Below are positions 7,916-14,591 of a stretch of DNA of 16,281 bases, in pieces (position 1 is the first letter of the stretch; each line of letters starts with the position of its first letter). The notes under the pieces were generated by a model. The model worked only from the letters and a program-made list of their open reading frames with translations, did no database searches and was not told where the DNA came from. The translations under genes were made by a program, and so were the position numbers. Source of the stretch: Bacilli bacterium (GTDB taxonomy: Bacteria > Bacillota_I > Bacilli_A > RF39 > UBA660); NCBI GenBank assembly GCA_017550205.1, contig JAFZPS010000017.1, positions 1-16,281 on the forward strand. The letters run 5' to 3'.

Positions 7916-8217
7916 AAGTAAAACTACATGAGTATATTAAATCTTTAGATGATGGAACTGAAAATATTGATATTAATTATATTCTTTTCTTTCAACATGA
8001 AAGATTAGTTCATCTAATAGTTACTTTTTTTGTAGGAATAGTTATGAGTGTATTTTTTGTAGGATTCTTATTAACTCAAAATATATTAGTATTTGGAATA
8101 TTTGTCTTACTATTATGTTTATTTATACCATATATATTCCACTACTATTATTTAGAGAATAATGTACAAAAACTTTATGATTATTATTTACAAAATAAAA
8201 GAATTACTAAAAAGTAA
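7912..8217 (+). CDS. Small two-helix membrane protein of unknown function
   Basis: I do not recognise this 101-residue protein. It has a polar N-terminus (residues 1-30, including LHEYIKSLDDGTENIDINY), two adjacent hydrophobic helices (about 33-53 and 58-78), and a basic, tyrosine-rich tail ending RITKK. Both ends are therefore predicted to face the cytoplasm. Its ATG overlaps the gmk TGA by 4 nt, so it is translationally coupled to gmk. Firmicutes often carry rpoZ (omega) in this position after gmk, but nothing here resembles omega. Coding reality is supported by the coupling, by codon use like its neighbours, and by a terminator that starts at its last codons. Confidence 0.75.
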   Translation: MKVKLHEYIKSLDDGTENIDINYILFFQHERLVHLIVTFFVGIVMSVFFVGFLLTQNILVFGIFVLLLCLFIPYIFHYYYLENNVQKLYDYYLQNKRITKK

Positions 8218-8226
8218 TTCTTTTTT
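8197..8226. terminator. Bidirectional intrinsic terminator between the gmk operon and pyk
   Basis: AAAAGAATTACT (8197-8208) and AGTAATTCTTTT (8213-8224) form a perfect 12-bp stem with a 4-nt loop. It has T-runs on the plus side and, read from the other strand, for pyk. It overlaps the stop codons of both convergent genes. Confidence 0.92.
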
Positions 8227-9628
8227 ATACTTCTACTATTCTAATATTATTTGTAGTACGAGTTTTTCCTAGTGGGAAACCACCAGTTATTACTATTAGA
8301 TCATGTTCTTGTAAATCAAATTCTCTAATAGCTATTCCTTTTATTTGTTCTATCATTTCATCTAAGTTATCATATAACTCTACTACTACTGATTTTACTC
8401 CAAAGTTAAGTGATACTTTTTCTGCTACATGGGATGTAGGACAACATGCAAGTATAGGACAATTTGGTCTTAAGTTACTTATTTTCCTTGCTGTATATCC
8501 CGTCATTGTTGGAGTTACTATTAGTTTAATATTATCATACTCTACTGCATCTACTACTAATTTAGCTATTGTATCAGTTATTTTTATTTTTCTTTTATAG
8601 ACCATGTGATTTTTATAGTCTATATTTTTTTCTGCTTCTTCACAGATTTTACTCATATAACCAACAGCATCTATTGGATATCTTCCTATTGTAGTTTCAC
8701 CTGATAACATTACACAGTCTGTTCCATCTAAAACAGCATTAGCAATATCAGTTACTTCTGCACGAGTTGGACGAGGTGATGTATACATTGAAGCTAACAT
8801 TTCTGTGGCTACTATTGCAAACTTACCTTGTTCTCTACATTTTTTAATTATTTCTTTTTGTAATGTTGGAAGTTTTTCCATTGGTACTTCTACCCCTAAA
8901 TCACCACGAGCTACCATTACTCCATCACTTGCTTCAATGATTTCATCTAAGTTTTCTATACCTTTTTGACTTTCTATTTTAGAAATAATTTTAGCATCTC
9001 CACCAACTGACTCTATTATGTCTCTAGCTTTGAATACATCTTCCTTACAATTGACAAAAGATAAAGCTAAATAATCACAGGAATGAGTAGCAGCAAATAC
9101 TATATCTTTGTAATCTGTATCACTAATAAATGGTAAGTTTAAATCTACTCCTGGTACATTAATAGTTTTGTGATTTTTAATTTCACCTTCATTAATAGCT
9201 TTTAATAATACTTCTTCTTCATTCTTATTAATTACTTCTAATTCAAGTAAAGCATTATCAACTAATACTTTATCTCCTATTTTTATTTTATCTATAGCTT
9301 CAGGGTGATTTACACTAAATCCCATATTATTACCAAGTATTGTTTTCTTAGTCATTTTTATAAGTTCACCAGGACGTAGTTTAACTCCACCTTCTATAAA
9401 CTCAAGTGTTCTAAATTCTGGTCCTTTTGTATCATACATAACGGCTATTGGTAAATTAGTTAGTCTTCTTACTTCACGCACAGTAGATATAACACTTAAA
9501 GCACTTTCTTCTGTTGCATGTGAAAGATTTATACGAACACAATTCATACCTTTTAAAGCCATTGCTTTCATAACATCTACGTTATTACTTGCTGGACCTA
9601 TACTACATATAATTTTAGTCTTCTTCAT
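8225..9628 (-). CDS. pyk: Pyruvate kinase
   Basis: Pyruvate kinase converts phosphoenolpyruvate and ADP to pyruvate and ATP, the last ATP-forming step of glycolysis. Conserved parts include RINLSHAT (32-39), DTKGPEFRT (66-74), the signature KIESQKGIENLDEI with Lys217 and the metal ligand Glu219, VARGDLGVE with Asp243, and SPRPTRAEVTDIANAVLDGTD (residues 284-304). The 467-residue protein has the catalytic and allosteric domains but lacks the extra C-terminal PEP-utilising domain found in Bacillus-type enzymes. The usual ATQML motif reads ATEML here. The ribosome binding site is weak (AGGG about 9 nt upstream). A TATAAT element lies at 9651-9656. Confidence 0.97.
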   Translation of the reverse strand: MKKTKIICSIGPASNNVDVMKAMALKGMNCVRINLSHATEESALSVISTVREVRRLTNLPIAVMYDTKGPEFRTLEFIEGGVKLRPGELIKMTKKTILGNNMGFSVNHPEAIDKIKIGDKVLVDNALLELEVINKNEEEVLLKAINEGEIKNHKTINVPGVDLNLPFISDTDYKDIVFAATHSCDYLALSFVNCKEDVFKARDIIESVGGDAKIISKIESQKGIENLDEIIEASDGVMVARGDLGVEVPMEKLPTLQKEIIKKCREQGKFAIVATEMLASMYTSPRPTRAEVTDIANAVLDGTDCVMLSGETTIGRYPIDAVGYMSKICEEAEKNIDYKNHMVYKRKIKITDTIAKLVVDAVEYDNIKLIVTPTMTGYTARKISNLRPNCPILACCPTSHVAEKVSLNFGVKSVVVELYDNLDEMIEQIKGIAIREFDLQEHDLIVITGGFPLGKTRTTNNIRIVEV

Positions 9629-9650
9629 ACTACCAACCCTATTCTCTTTA

Positions 9651-9656
9651 ATTATA
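9651..9656 (-). promoter_or_regulatory. -10 element of the pyk promoter
   Basis: A perfect TATAAT on the minus strand lies 22 nt before the pyk ATG, immediately after the terminator of the upstream gene. The -35 position reads TTTTAA, a poor match. Confidence 0.5.
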
Positions 9657-9660
9657 CAAT

Positions 9661-9690
9661 AAAAAAAGTAGTTTTAAAACTACTATTTTT
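9661..9690 (-). terminator. Intrinsic terminator after the RhuM-Doc gene
   Basis: On the minus strand AGTAGTT-TTAA-AACTACT forms a short perfect hairpin flanked by A-rich and T-rich runs. It lies just past the stop at 9696 and isolates this gene from pyk. Confidence 0.75.
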
Positions 9691-9695
9691 ATTTT

Positions 9696-10628
9696 TTATA
9701 TTAGGAAGTTCTGAACTAAGTCAATTATTATTTCTTTTTCTTTTGGATTAGATTCAGCAATTAATAGTGTTAATGCAGCTAATGTATTATTATCTATTAC
9801 TTGTTTATCATTTATATAAAGAATATCATACGAATGAAGAAAATAGATAAATAGTGTTGCGGCTATTCTTTTATTGCCATCTATAAATACATGATTTTTT
9901 ATAATCATATATAAGAAATTAGAAGCTTTTTCTTCTATACTTTTATATACATCTACATTATCAAAAGTTTGATAGATATTATTTATAATTGATTCTAATC
10001 CTCTATTTCTTTCTATTGCAAAGATATCACTTTCTTCATTAAATCTTAACATAGATATAATACTCATACATTCATCATAACTTATCTTAATATCACTATT
10101 AATACCTTTAGGCTTATTAATACATCTATGATCATAATCATCTAATAAATCTAATGCTTTAGAATAATTACCAATTACCTTTAATACTTCTTTAGCATCA
10201 TTACCTTCTAACCTATCATTAGCACGAGTTGCGATATCTATTAATTGAACTGTCTTTTCTAAATACTCTAATCTTTTTTGATTAATTGTATATCCCTTTA
10301 ATAAGTGTTCTTTTAATACATTAGTTGCCCATTTCCTAAATATAATACCATTCTGTGACTTAACACGATATCCTACGCTTATTATCATATCTAAGTTATA
10401 ATGTTCTACTTGATATGTTTTACCATCTTTTGCAGTTGTTGCAAAATTTGCAACAACTGAATTATCTAACTCTTCACTCATTGCATTCTTAATATGTCTT
10501 GATATAACTGACTTATCTCTATCAAATAGTTTAGCCATTTGATCTAGTGTTAACCATACAGTCTCATCTTTCATATTTACTTCTAATTTAATTCCTTGAT
10601 TTTCAAATATTATTATTTCGTTTTTCAT
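9696..10628 (-). CDS. RhuM-family DNA-binding protein fused to a Doc/Fic-like domain
   Basis: A 310-residue two-domain protein. The N-terminal half matches the RhuM family, named after a Salmonella pathogenicity-island gene. It has a helix-turn-helix at about residues 28-50 (LDQMAKLFDRDKSVISRHIKN), then TYQVEHYNLDMIISVGYRV and FRKWATNVLKEHLLKGY, both typical of RhuM/Bro-N-like proteins. A linker helix follows (about 105-165). The C-terminal third carries HVFIDGNKRIA (246-256), the H-x-F-x-D-G-N-K-R core of Doc (death-on-curing) proteins, which transfer phosphate or AMP to a target protein. The catalytic His, Phe, Asp, Asn, Lys and Arg are all present. GGAGGG precedes the ATG. No Phd-type antitoxin gene lies beside it. 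Upstream are a structured RNA and a 15-codon ORF. Molecular function of the family is not established; activity as a modifying toxin is inference. Confidence 0.88.
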   Translation of the reverse strand: MKNEIIIFENQGIKLEVNMKDETVWLTLDQMAKLFDRDKSVISRHIKNAMSEELDNSVVANFATTAKDGKTYQVEHYNLDMIISVGYRVKSQNGIIFRKWATNVLKEHLLKGYTINQKRLEYLEKTVQLIDIATRANDRLEGNDAKEVLKVIGNYSKALDLLDDYDHRCINKPKGINSDIKISYDECMSIISMLRFNEESDIFAIERNRGLESIINNIYQTFDNVDVYKSIEEKASNFLYMIIKNHVFIDGNKRIAATLFIYFLHSYDILYINDKQVIDNNTLAALTLLIAESNPKEKEIIIDLVQNFLI

Positions 10629-10646
10629 AATTTAAACCCTCCATTT

Positions 10647-10694
10647 TTATTGTTTTGTATTAATTAGGTATTTGCATATATAGTCTTTGAACAC
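10647..10694 (-). CDS. Possible 15-codon leader ORF (GTG start)
   Basis: Immediately after the T-run of the RNA terminator, the minus strand has AGGGGGTGAT (10706-10697), nearly a full match to the anti-Shine-Dalgarno complement. A GTG at 10694 follows 6 nt after GGGGG. The frame encodes MFKDYICKYLINTKQ and stops 18 nt before the RhuM-Doc ATG. An ATG at 10698 in another frame gives 12 codons but overlaps the Shine-Dalgarno itself. It could be a regulatory leader peptide, the stub of a lost gene, or a chance ORF. The ribosome binding site is the main support. Confidence 0.35.
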   Translation of the reverse strand: MFKDYICKYLINTKQ

Positions 10695-10705
10695 GCATCA
10701 CCCCC

Positions 10706-10843
10706 TAAAAAAGCAAAAAACGGGATATACCTCCCATCTTTCAGAAGGTACATCCCGCAGCATGCAAGTTTACTCCTCGCCCTAAGTAAACAAACCCTAG
10801 CGTCCCGAATTGTCATATTAACGCTCGGCGAGTTAATTAATAC
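10706..10843 (-). ncRNA. Candidate structured small RNA with a pseudoknot core and its own promoter and terminator
   Basis: No ORF explains this locally GC-richer stretch. Read on the minus strand it has a promoter (TTGTAA, 17 bp, TATAAT) and ends in a strong intrinsic terminator, giving an RNA of about 135 nt. Pairings seen directly are: P1, CTCGCC (10832-10827) with GGCGAG (10781-10776); P2, AGCGT (10825-10821) with ACGCT (10803-10799), enclosed by P1; and P3, GTTTACT (10791-10785) with AGTAAAC (10774-10768), 7 perfect base pairs. The 3' strand of P1 lies in the P3 loop, so P1 and P3 form an H-type pseudoknot. A GCATGC palindrome (10765-10760) precedes the terminator. I do not match it to 6S, SRP, tmRNA, RNase P or a riboswitch class I know. 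It may be an independent sRNA or the leader of the downstream gene. Confidence 0.6.
10707..10757 (-). terminator. Intrinsic terminator of the small RNA
   Basis: The minus strand forms a 14-bp stem between 10757-10744 (CGGGATGTACCTTC) and 10734-10721 (GGAGGTATATCCCG), with two G-T wobbles and a 9-nt loop. TTTTTTGCTTTTTT follows (10720-10707). It is the strongest terminator in the window. A second CGGGA copy in the P2 loop (10807-10803) could compete for the 3' arm TCCCG, which would allow attenuation control; that is inference. Confidence 0.88.
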
Positions 10844-10849
10844 ACTTAT

Positions 10850-10878
10850 ATTATACTATGTAAATTACTATATTACAA
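10850..10878 (-). promoter_or_regulatory. Promoter of the small RNA
   Basis: TTGTAA (10878-10873), a 17-bp spacer and a perfect TATAAT (10855-10850) lie just downstream of the mutM terminator. Transcription would begin at about 10843, some 10 nt before the first paired strand. Confidence 0.7.
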
Positions 10879-10880
10879 CA

Positions 10881-10909
10881 AAAAAGAATATTTTTTTATT
10901 ATTCTTTTT
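10881..10909 (-). terminator. Intrinsic terminator after mutM
   Basis: AAAAAGAATA (10909-10900 on the minus strand) pairs with TATTCTTTTT (10890-10881) over 10 bp around a 9-nt loop, followed by more Ts. It overlaps the mutM stop codon. Confidence 0.85.
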
Positions 10910-11723
10910 GGCATTTTTCACAGTATGAAGTGCCTCTACCACCTATTCTTGTTTTTTTAATTATGGTTCCACAATTAGGACAATTTTTTCCACTCTTACC
11001 ATGAACTAATAATTCATTTTGAAATAGTCCATGTACTCCTTCGCTTGATGTGAAAGATTTAATTGTAGTTCCTCCTAAAGTAATAGCTTTATCTAATACT
11101 TTCTTAGTATTCTTAATAATACTATTACATTCTTCTAGAGTAATACTTGATGCTTTTCTATTAGGATTAATTCTACTTAAGAATAATACTTCATCATCAT
11201 AGATATTACCAATACCAGTAATTATACTTTGATCTAAGAGTACTGTTTTTATAGGTAGATTCTTATTATGAATTTTATTATATAAATAATCTTTAGTTAG
11301 ATTTTTATCATTATACTCAAGACCTAATTCATTTAATGGTTTTACTTTATAAGTATCAGCAATAGGAATTAAATACATCTTTCCAAATTTTCTAACATCA
11401 TGGTATCTAAAACTAGTATTATCATTAAAGATAAGTTCTACATGTTCATGTTTTACTATTGGATCATTCTTAGTTCTAAAGAAGAACTTACCTTCCATTC
11501 TAAGATGTATTAGTAATGAATAATCATCTAAACTAATAACTATAAATTTACCACGAGTAGTAATATCATTAATCTTTTGATTAATTATTTCTTTTTTAAA
11601 TTCATTAGTTGTGGGATAAGCAATTATATTATCCCAGTAGATATTACAACCTACTATTTTCTTACCAATGATTCTATTTTTTAAATTATTTACTACAGTA
11701 ATGACTTCTGGTTTTTCAGGCAT
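10899..11723 (-). CDS. mutM: Formamidopyrimidine-DNA glycosylase (Fpg/MutM)
   Basis: Fpg removes 8-oxoguanine and formamidopyrimidines from DNA and cleaves the abasic site by beta/delta-elimination. The 274-residue protein begins MPEKPEV; after Met removal the catalytic Pro and Glu are residues 2-3. Position 4 is Lys instead of the usual Leu or Gly. TTRGKFIVISL (about 54-64) carries the conserved lysine. TGIGNIYDDEVLF matches the helix-two-turns-helix motif. A C-terminal zinc finger has Cys248, Cys251, Cys268 and Cys271, and the DNA-contacting GRGT. It begins 8 nt after the polA stop with GTAGGTGAT as ribosome binding site, the common polA-mutM pairing of Firmicutes. Confidence 0.95.
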   Translation of the reverse strand: MPEKPEVITVVNNLKNRIIGKKIVGCNIYWDNIIAYPTTNEFKKEIINQKINDITTRGKFIVISLDDYSLLIHLRMEGKFFFRTKNDPIVKHEHVELIFNDNTSFRYHDVRKFGKMYLIPIADTYKVKPLNELGLEYNDKNLTKDYLYNKIHNKNLPIKTVLLDQSIITGIGNIYDDEVLFLSRINPNRKASSITLEECNSIIKNTKKVLDKAITLGGTTIKSFTSSEGVHGLFQNELLVHGKSGKNCPNCGTIIKKTRIGGRGTSYCEKCQKE

Positions 11724-11731
11724 AATATCAC

Positions 11732-14338
11732 CTACTTTGCTTCATACCAGTTAGTACCATATTCTATATCTACTTTTAATGGTACTTCTAATTTAAATGT
11801 ATTTTCCATTATATCTCTTACTATTTCTTTAACTTCATCAAGTTCAGAATTTAATACATTGAATACTAATTCATCGTGTACTTGGATTAACATTTTACTT
11901 TTTAATTTACGTTTATTAAACTCATCAAATATTTCAACCATTGCCTTCTTTAGGATGTCAGCAGCAGTTCCTTGAATAGGAGTATTAAGAGCCATTCTTT
12001 CTCCACTACTTCTTATTAAGAAGTTTTTATTATTAAGTTCTTCAATAACTCTTTTTCTATTCATAAGAGTTTTTACATAACCATATTTATAAGCTTCAGC
12101 TTTTTTAGATTCCATATACTCAGATATTTCTGGATATGTTTCTAAGTAATTATCAATAAAGTTCTTAGCAGTATTAATATCAATACCTAAATCTTCTGAT
12201 AATCCAAAACTACTTATACCATAAAGTATTCCAAAGTTAACTGCTTTAGCATTTCTTCTTTGGTCTTTAGTTACTTCTTCTAATGGTACATGGAAGATAT
12301 CAGATGCTGTCTTAGCATGAATATCTTTATCTTCTTTAAATGCTTCTATTAAGTTTTTAACATGTGACATAGAAGCAAATACTCTTAATTCCACTTGAGA
12401 ATAATCGCTTGAAAGTAATACACTATCTTCATCTGGAACAAATGCTTTTCTAATTAGTTTAGAATACTCAGATCTTGCTGGAATATTTTGAAGATTAGGA
12501 CTAATACTAGAAAGGCGTCCTGTACGAGTTAGAGTTTGAGTGAATATTGTATGAATTCTTCCATCTTCTCTTACTTCTTCTTTTAATCCTACTGCATAGT
12601 TTGTATATAATTTAGCAAGTGTTCTATATTCTAGTATTTTAGATACTATTGGATGAACATTAATAATCTTATCTAAAATATCTTTACTTGTGGAATATTT
12701 ATTATCTTTTACTCTCTTAGGATATTTAATAGCTAAATCTTCAAATAATACTTTTGATAGTTGTGCAGGAGACATAATATTAAATTCACATCCAGCATCT
12801 TTATAAATATCTTTTTCAAGTACTTCCATTTTTTCTTCTAATTCTTTTTCTACATCAGACAAGTAGTTACAATCTACTTTTATACCAGTTAATTCCATAT
12901 CGGCAAGTACAGAAGTAAGTGGCATTTCTATATTATTGAATAAATCTAATTCTTCTTCAGATGTTAATTTATTTAATATAGTTTCTCTTGTTTCGTATAT
13001 AAACTTAGCTTTCTTTATACATATTTCTTTTAAGTAATCTTCTTCTATTTCTTTAGGACGTTTTTCAGTACCATAAAGTGTTTCATAATCAGGTATATCA
13101 TATTCAAAACTTCTAGCTACGAAACTAATATCATCTTTTACTACATAGTCTAATAGATATGTTCCTATCATAGTATCAAATGTACAATTATTAATCTTAA
13201 TACCTAAGTTATTTAATACAACAATATTCTTCTTTAAGTCATATGTATATTTTTCTATATTACTAGAAAATAATTCTTTGTAGTTTACTAATTCATCTTT
13301 AGAAATAAAGTATCCACTTTCTCCATCATAGATACCTACTCCTAAGATTTCACTCTTAGAGTAAACTTCTCCTCTAGTTTCTAAGTAGAAAGAAAACTCT
13401 TTTTCTTTAAAACTAGATATATCTTTTATATTTATTTTTTCTTCTTTCTTCTCTTCTTCTTTTATAGTAGTACCAGTAAAATCTAATTTCTTTAATAAAG
13501 AATAGAATTCTAATTCTTCTAATTCTTTCTTAAATTCTTCAGGTTTATATCCATTATATTTACAATCATCTAAACCAAAACCTAATGGTACTTCTCTATA
13601 TATTGTGGCGATATCAAAACTTTTATAAGCATTTTCTTTATCTTCTAATAGTTTTTCTTTAGTCTTACCAGAAATCTCATCAATGTGTTCATATACTCCA
13701 TCTAGACTACCATATTTAGATATTAGGTTCATTGCAGTCTTTTCACCTATACCTTTTACTCCAGGTATATTATCTGAAGGGTCTCCCATAAGTGCTTTTA
13801 AATCTATCATTCTAATTGGATCTGTTCCATAAGTTTTTCTAAATTCTTCTTTAGTCATCATAATATGACCAGATTGTTTTAATAGTTTAACAGTTACTTC
13901 ATCACTTATTAATTGTAGTAAATCTTTATCACTACTAATGATGGTTCCAATAAATTCATCTTCTTCATCAACTATTCTAGATAAAGTACCGATTATATCA
14001 TCTGCTTCATAATTTTCTATTTCAAAGTATTTAATACCCATTGTATCTAATACTTCTTTAGCTTTTGGAAATTGTAATCTTAATTCATCAGGCATAGCCA
14101 TTCTACCAGCTTTATAATCAGCATACTTATCATGTCTAAAGGTTTTACCTTTATCAAATGCAACTAAAATATAATTAGGATTTTCTTCGCTAATAATCTT
14201 ATTCATCATATTAATGAATCCATAAAGGGCATTTGTAGGAAAACCTTTAGAATTTTTCATTATTACCCCTTGGTATGCAGTTGCATAAAAACTTCTAAAT
14301 AATAAGTTATTACCATCTACAAGAATTATTTTTTTCAT
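11732..14338 (-). CDS. polA: DNA polymerase I
   Basis: Pol I fills gaps and removes RNA primers during replication and excision repair. The 868-residue protein has the N-terminal 5'-nuclease domain (KIILVDGNNLLFRSF near residue 3, YEADDIIGTL, SSDKDLLQLI, and the helix-hairpin-helix IPGVKGIGEKTA). The 3'-5' exonuclease region is degenerate: the first acidic motif reads FYLETRGEVY, so proofreading is probably absent, as in B. subtilis. The polymerase domain has motif A SSDYSQVELR (about 643), motif B RRNAKAVNFGILYG (about 695) and motif C QVHDELVF (about 815). I start at the ATG at 14338 because AGGTGAT lies 5 nt before it; the ATG at 14353 precedes that site and has none. An extended -10 (TGGTATACT, 14364-14356) may drive it, and the SOS-type microprotein gene is only 36 nt upstream. 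Confidence 0.96.
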   Translation of the reverse strand: MKKIILVDGNNLLFRSFYATAYQGVIMKNSKGFPTNALYGFINMMNKIISEENPNYILVAFDKGKTFRHDKYADYKAGRMAMPDELRLQFPKAKEVLDTMGIKYFEIENYEADDIIGTLSRIVDEEDEFIGTIISSDKDLLQLISDEVTVKLLKQSGHIMMTKEEFRKTYGTDPIRMIDLKALMGDPSDNIPGVKGIGEKTAMNLISKYGSLDGVYEHIDEISGKTKEKLLEDKENAYKSFDIATIYREVPLGFGLDDCKYNGYKPEEFKKELEELEFYSLLKKLDFTGTTIKEEEKKEEKINIKDISSFKEKEFSFYLETRGEVYSKSEILGVGIYDGESGYFISKDELVNYKELFSSNIEKYTYDLKKNIVVLNNLGIKINNCTFDTMIGTYLLDYVVKDDISFVARSFEYDIPDYETLYGTEKRPKEIEEDYLKEICIKKAKFIYETRETILNKLTSEEELDLFNNIEMPLTSVLADMELTGIKVDCNYLSDVEKELEEKMEVLEKDIYKDAGCEFNIMSPAQLSKVLFEDLAIKYPKRVKDNKYSTSKDILDKIINVHPIVSKILEYRTLAKLYTNYAVGLKEEVREDGRIHTIFTQTLTRTGRLSSISPNLQNIPARSEYSKLIRKAFVPDEDSVLLSSDYSQVELRVFASMSHVKNLIEAFKEDKDIHAKTASDIFHVPLEEVTKDQRRNAKAVNFGILYGISSFGLSEDLGIDINTAKNFIDNYLETYPEISEYMESKKAEAYKYGYVKTLMNRKRVIEELNNKNFLIRSSGERMALNTPIQGTAADILKKAMVEIFDEFNKRKLKSKMLIQVHDELVFNVLNSELDEVKEIVRDIMENTFKLEVPLKVDIEYGTNWYEAK

Positions 14339-14355
14339 TTTTATCACCTGCATTT

Positions 14356-14364
14356 AGTATACCA
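14356..14364 (-). promoter_or_regulatory. Possible extended -10 promoter for polA
   Basis: The minus strand reads TGGTATACT, an extended -10 with TATACT, between the microprotein stop and polA. No good -35 is seen. A transcript from here would begin near 14349, leaving just enough leader for the AGGTGAT site and excluding the upstream ATG. Confidence 0.4.
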
Positions 14365-14374
14365 TAAAAAGTTA

Positions 14375-14524
14375 TTATTCACTAAACTTTAATGAAACAT
14401 TTACTGTTTCGGTTGATTCATTCTTATCTAATCGTTCGATTCTATTTGATGCCATTAATAAATATGCTGTAAATATTAGATAAATACCTACAATAATAAT
14501 TCCTTTCTTAATAATCTTCTTCAT
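14375..14524 (-). CDS. Single-pass membrane microprotein, probable SOS cell-division inhibitor (YneA/SosA-like position)
   Basis: A 49-codon ORF too short for standard ORF lists. It starts after AAAGGAGTGG with good spacing. The product has a basic N-terminus (MKKIIKKG), one hydrophobic helix (about residues 8-25), and a short polar tail ending NVSLKFSE. By the positive-inside rule the tail is outside. The gene is divergent from lexA, and its promoter carries a LexA box in the spacer. In other Firmicutes the gene at this position is an SOS-induced membrane division inhibitor (YneA in Bacillus, SosA in Staphylococcus). This protein has no LysM domain and I see no sequence similarity, so the role is inferred from position, regulation and topology. 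polA follows 36 nt downstream with no terminator. Confidence 0.75.
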   Translation of the reverse strand: MKKIIKKGIIIVGIYLIFTAYLLMASNRIERLDKNESTETVNVSLKFSE

Positions 14525-14553
14525 AAAAACCACTCCTTTCTTTTGATAAATCA

Positions 14554-14582
14554 ATCTTACTACGAATATTTGTTCGTGTCAA
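14554..14582 (-). promoter_or_regulatory. Promoter of the microprotein gene with embedded LexA box
   Basis: On the minus strand, TTGACA (14582-14577), a 17-bp spacer and TAAGAT (14559-14554). The 14-bp LexA-type sequence CGAACAAATATTCG (14576-14563) fills most of the spacer, so LexA bound there would block RNA polymerase directly. Confidence 0.85.
14563..14576. promoter_or_regulatory. LexA (DinR) operator 1
   Basis: CGAATATTTGTTCG on the plus strand (CGAACAAATATTCG on minus) matches the Gram-positive SOS box CGAAC-N4-GTTCG at all but one position. It sits between the lexA and microprotein genes, within the microprotein promoter. Confidence 0.88.
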
Positions 14583-14591
14583 TATAAAATT

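Noticed and set aside
10785..10803. ykkC/guanidine-type riboswitch suggested by a CTAGGGTTT stretch
   Set aside because: The other conserved blocks I would expect for that class are not present, and the pairing is a pseudoknot of different layout. An Rfam scan would settle it.
10706..10843. 6S RNA, SRP RNA, tmRNA or RNase P RNA
   Set aside because: The RNA is too short for tmRNA or RNase P, lacks the long rod with central bubble of 6S, and lacks the GGAA-type tetraloop and asymmetric loop of SRP RNA.
9696..10843. Classical type II Phd-Doc operon
   Set aside because: No ORF of Phd size with a plausible start exists next to the gene; only a 15-codon ORF lies upstream.
14339..14353. Upstream ATG for polA
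   Set aside because: The AGGTGAT ribosome binding site lies after it, and the conserved polymerase N-terminus begins at the ATG at 14338.
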